Below, in pieces: positions 34,465 through 34,618 of a DNA stretch of 34,618 nucleotides. This stretch comes from Limosilactobacillus avistercoris. GTDB lineage: Bacteria > Bacillota > Bacilli > Lactobacillales > Lactobacillaceae. How positions within the stretch are numbered: the stretch's first letter is position 1; each line of letters begins with the position of its first letter. The translations under genes were made by a program, and so were the position numbers. The stretch spans positions 1-34,618 of the forward strand of contig NZ_JACSQW010000021.1 of assembly GCF_014836425.1 (NCBI RefSeq), read 5' to 3'. The notes beneath the pieces were generated by a model that was not told the DNA's origin, did not search any database, and was given only the letters and a program-made list of their open reading frames with translations.

Positions 34465-34500
34465 TCTGGTATGGATAGAGATTCCATTCCAGATTTTTTT
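34465..34500 (+). terminator. Plus-strand terminator without an obvious gene
   Basis: Stem TCTGGTATGGA (34465-34475) with TCCATTCCAGA (34483-34493), one T-T mismatch, 7-nt loop and a T-run of seven (34494-34500). No plus-strand gene or open frame with a ribosome binding site lies upstream in 34285-34464, so the source transcript is unknown. Confidence 0.6.
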
Positions 34501-34504
34501 ATAC

Positions 34505-34531
34505 AAAAAAGAGGACATTTGCTGTCCCCTC
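34505..34531 (-). terminator. Minus-strand terminator of a gene beyond the window
   Basis: On the minus strand GAGGGGACA (34531-34523), loop GCAAA, TGTCCTC (34517-34511), then TTTTTT (34510-34505). It should end a minus-strand gene lying to the right of the window. Confidence 0.7.
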
Positions 34532-34539
34532 GTTATACA

Positions 34540-34618
34540 ATGGCAGATTGTAAAATTTAAGTTGAACATTTAAGTGGACAGAAAAACCCATCAAGGTCTT
34601 TAATGGTGTTACCACAAC
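34540..34618. mobile_element. Possible end of an insertion sequence at the window edge
   Basis: The sequence from about 34540 (GGCAGATTGTAAAATTTAAG, then TTGAACATTTAAGTGGACAG) resembles the terminal regions of lactobacillus insertion sequences, perhaps IS30 family. No transposase frame is visible in the 79 nt available and no partner inverted repeat can be seen. Tentative. Confidence 0.25.

Noticed and set aside
1-34618. CRISPR array, tRNA, rRNA, prophage or defence island
   Set aside because: No regularly spaced repeats with unique spacers, no cloverleaf or rRNA sequence, and no phage or defence-type proteins were found on either strand.

Overview
The window looks like core chromosome of a low-GC lactic acid bacterium, most probably a Limosilactobacillus of the L. 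reuteri type. This rests on gene order (lysS-dusB-hslO-ftsH-hpt-tilS-yabR-divIC-rqcP-mfd-pth; murF-cshA and acpS-alr; rpmE2-murA), on protein style and on strong AGGAGG ribosome binding sites. Species was not tested. Most genes read on the minus strand; cbpA, dltXABCD, a small phosphatase and a 38-codon ORF read on plus.

Layout. 1-14000 (minus) is a housekeeping block: lysyl-tRNA synthetase, tRNA dihydrouridine synthase, redox chaperone Hsp33, FtsH protease with a CtsR-like box, HGPRT, TilS, an S1-domain protein, DivIC, RqcP, Mfd and peptidyl-tRNA hydrolase. A structured repeat lies between pth and mfd. 14185-14820 (plus) is the c-di-AMP-binding protein CbpA, followed by a second long palindrome. 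15034-17817 (minus) is a cytosine salvage operon, codB-codA, behind a leader that looks like a PyrR attenuator. 17822-19301 (minus) holds alr and acpS. 19404-24054 (plus) is the whole D-alanylation operon dltX-A-B-C-D, including a 47-aa dltX whose only well-placed start codon is ATC. 24065-28649 (minus) holds cshA, murF, htpX and lemA. 28811-29469 (plus) holds a low-molecular-weight phosphatase and a 38-aa hypothetical protein. 29545-34284 (minus) holds sortase A, a membrane-anchored DUF915-type hydrolase overlapping a lone PTS IIC gene, ribosomal protein L31 type B, and a MurA whose catalytic Cys is Asp. The right edge holds two terminators and possibly the end of an insertion sequence.

Functional links. 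Cell-envelope functions dominate the second half. Alr makes D-alanine, which MurF (as D-Ala-D-Ala) and the Dlt system use; AcpS is a carrier-protein phosphopantetheinyl transferase next to the DltC carrier; MurA and sortase act on peptidoglycan and surface proteins. Translation and RNA quality control dominate the first half.

I see no defence system, CRISPR array, prophage, tRNA or rRNA. The observations most worth checking are the ATC start of dltX, the PyrR-like leader of codBA, the structured repeat at 13181-13354, the terminator-like hairpin in the pth leader and the Asp-type MurA.
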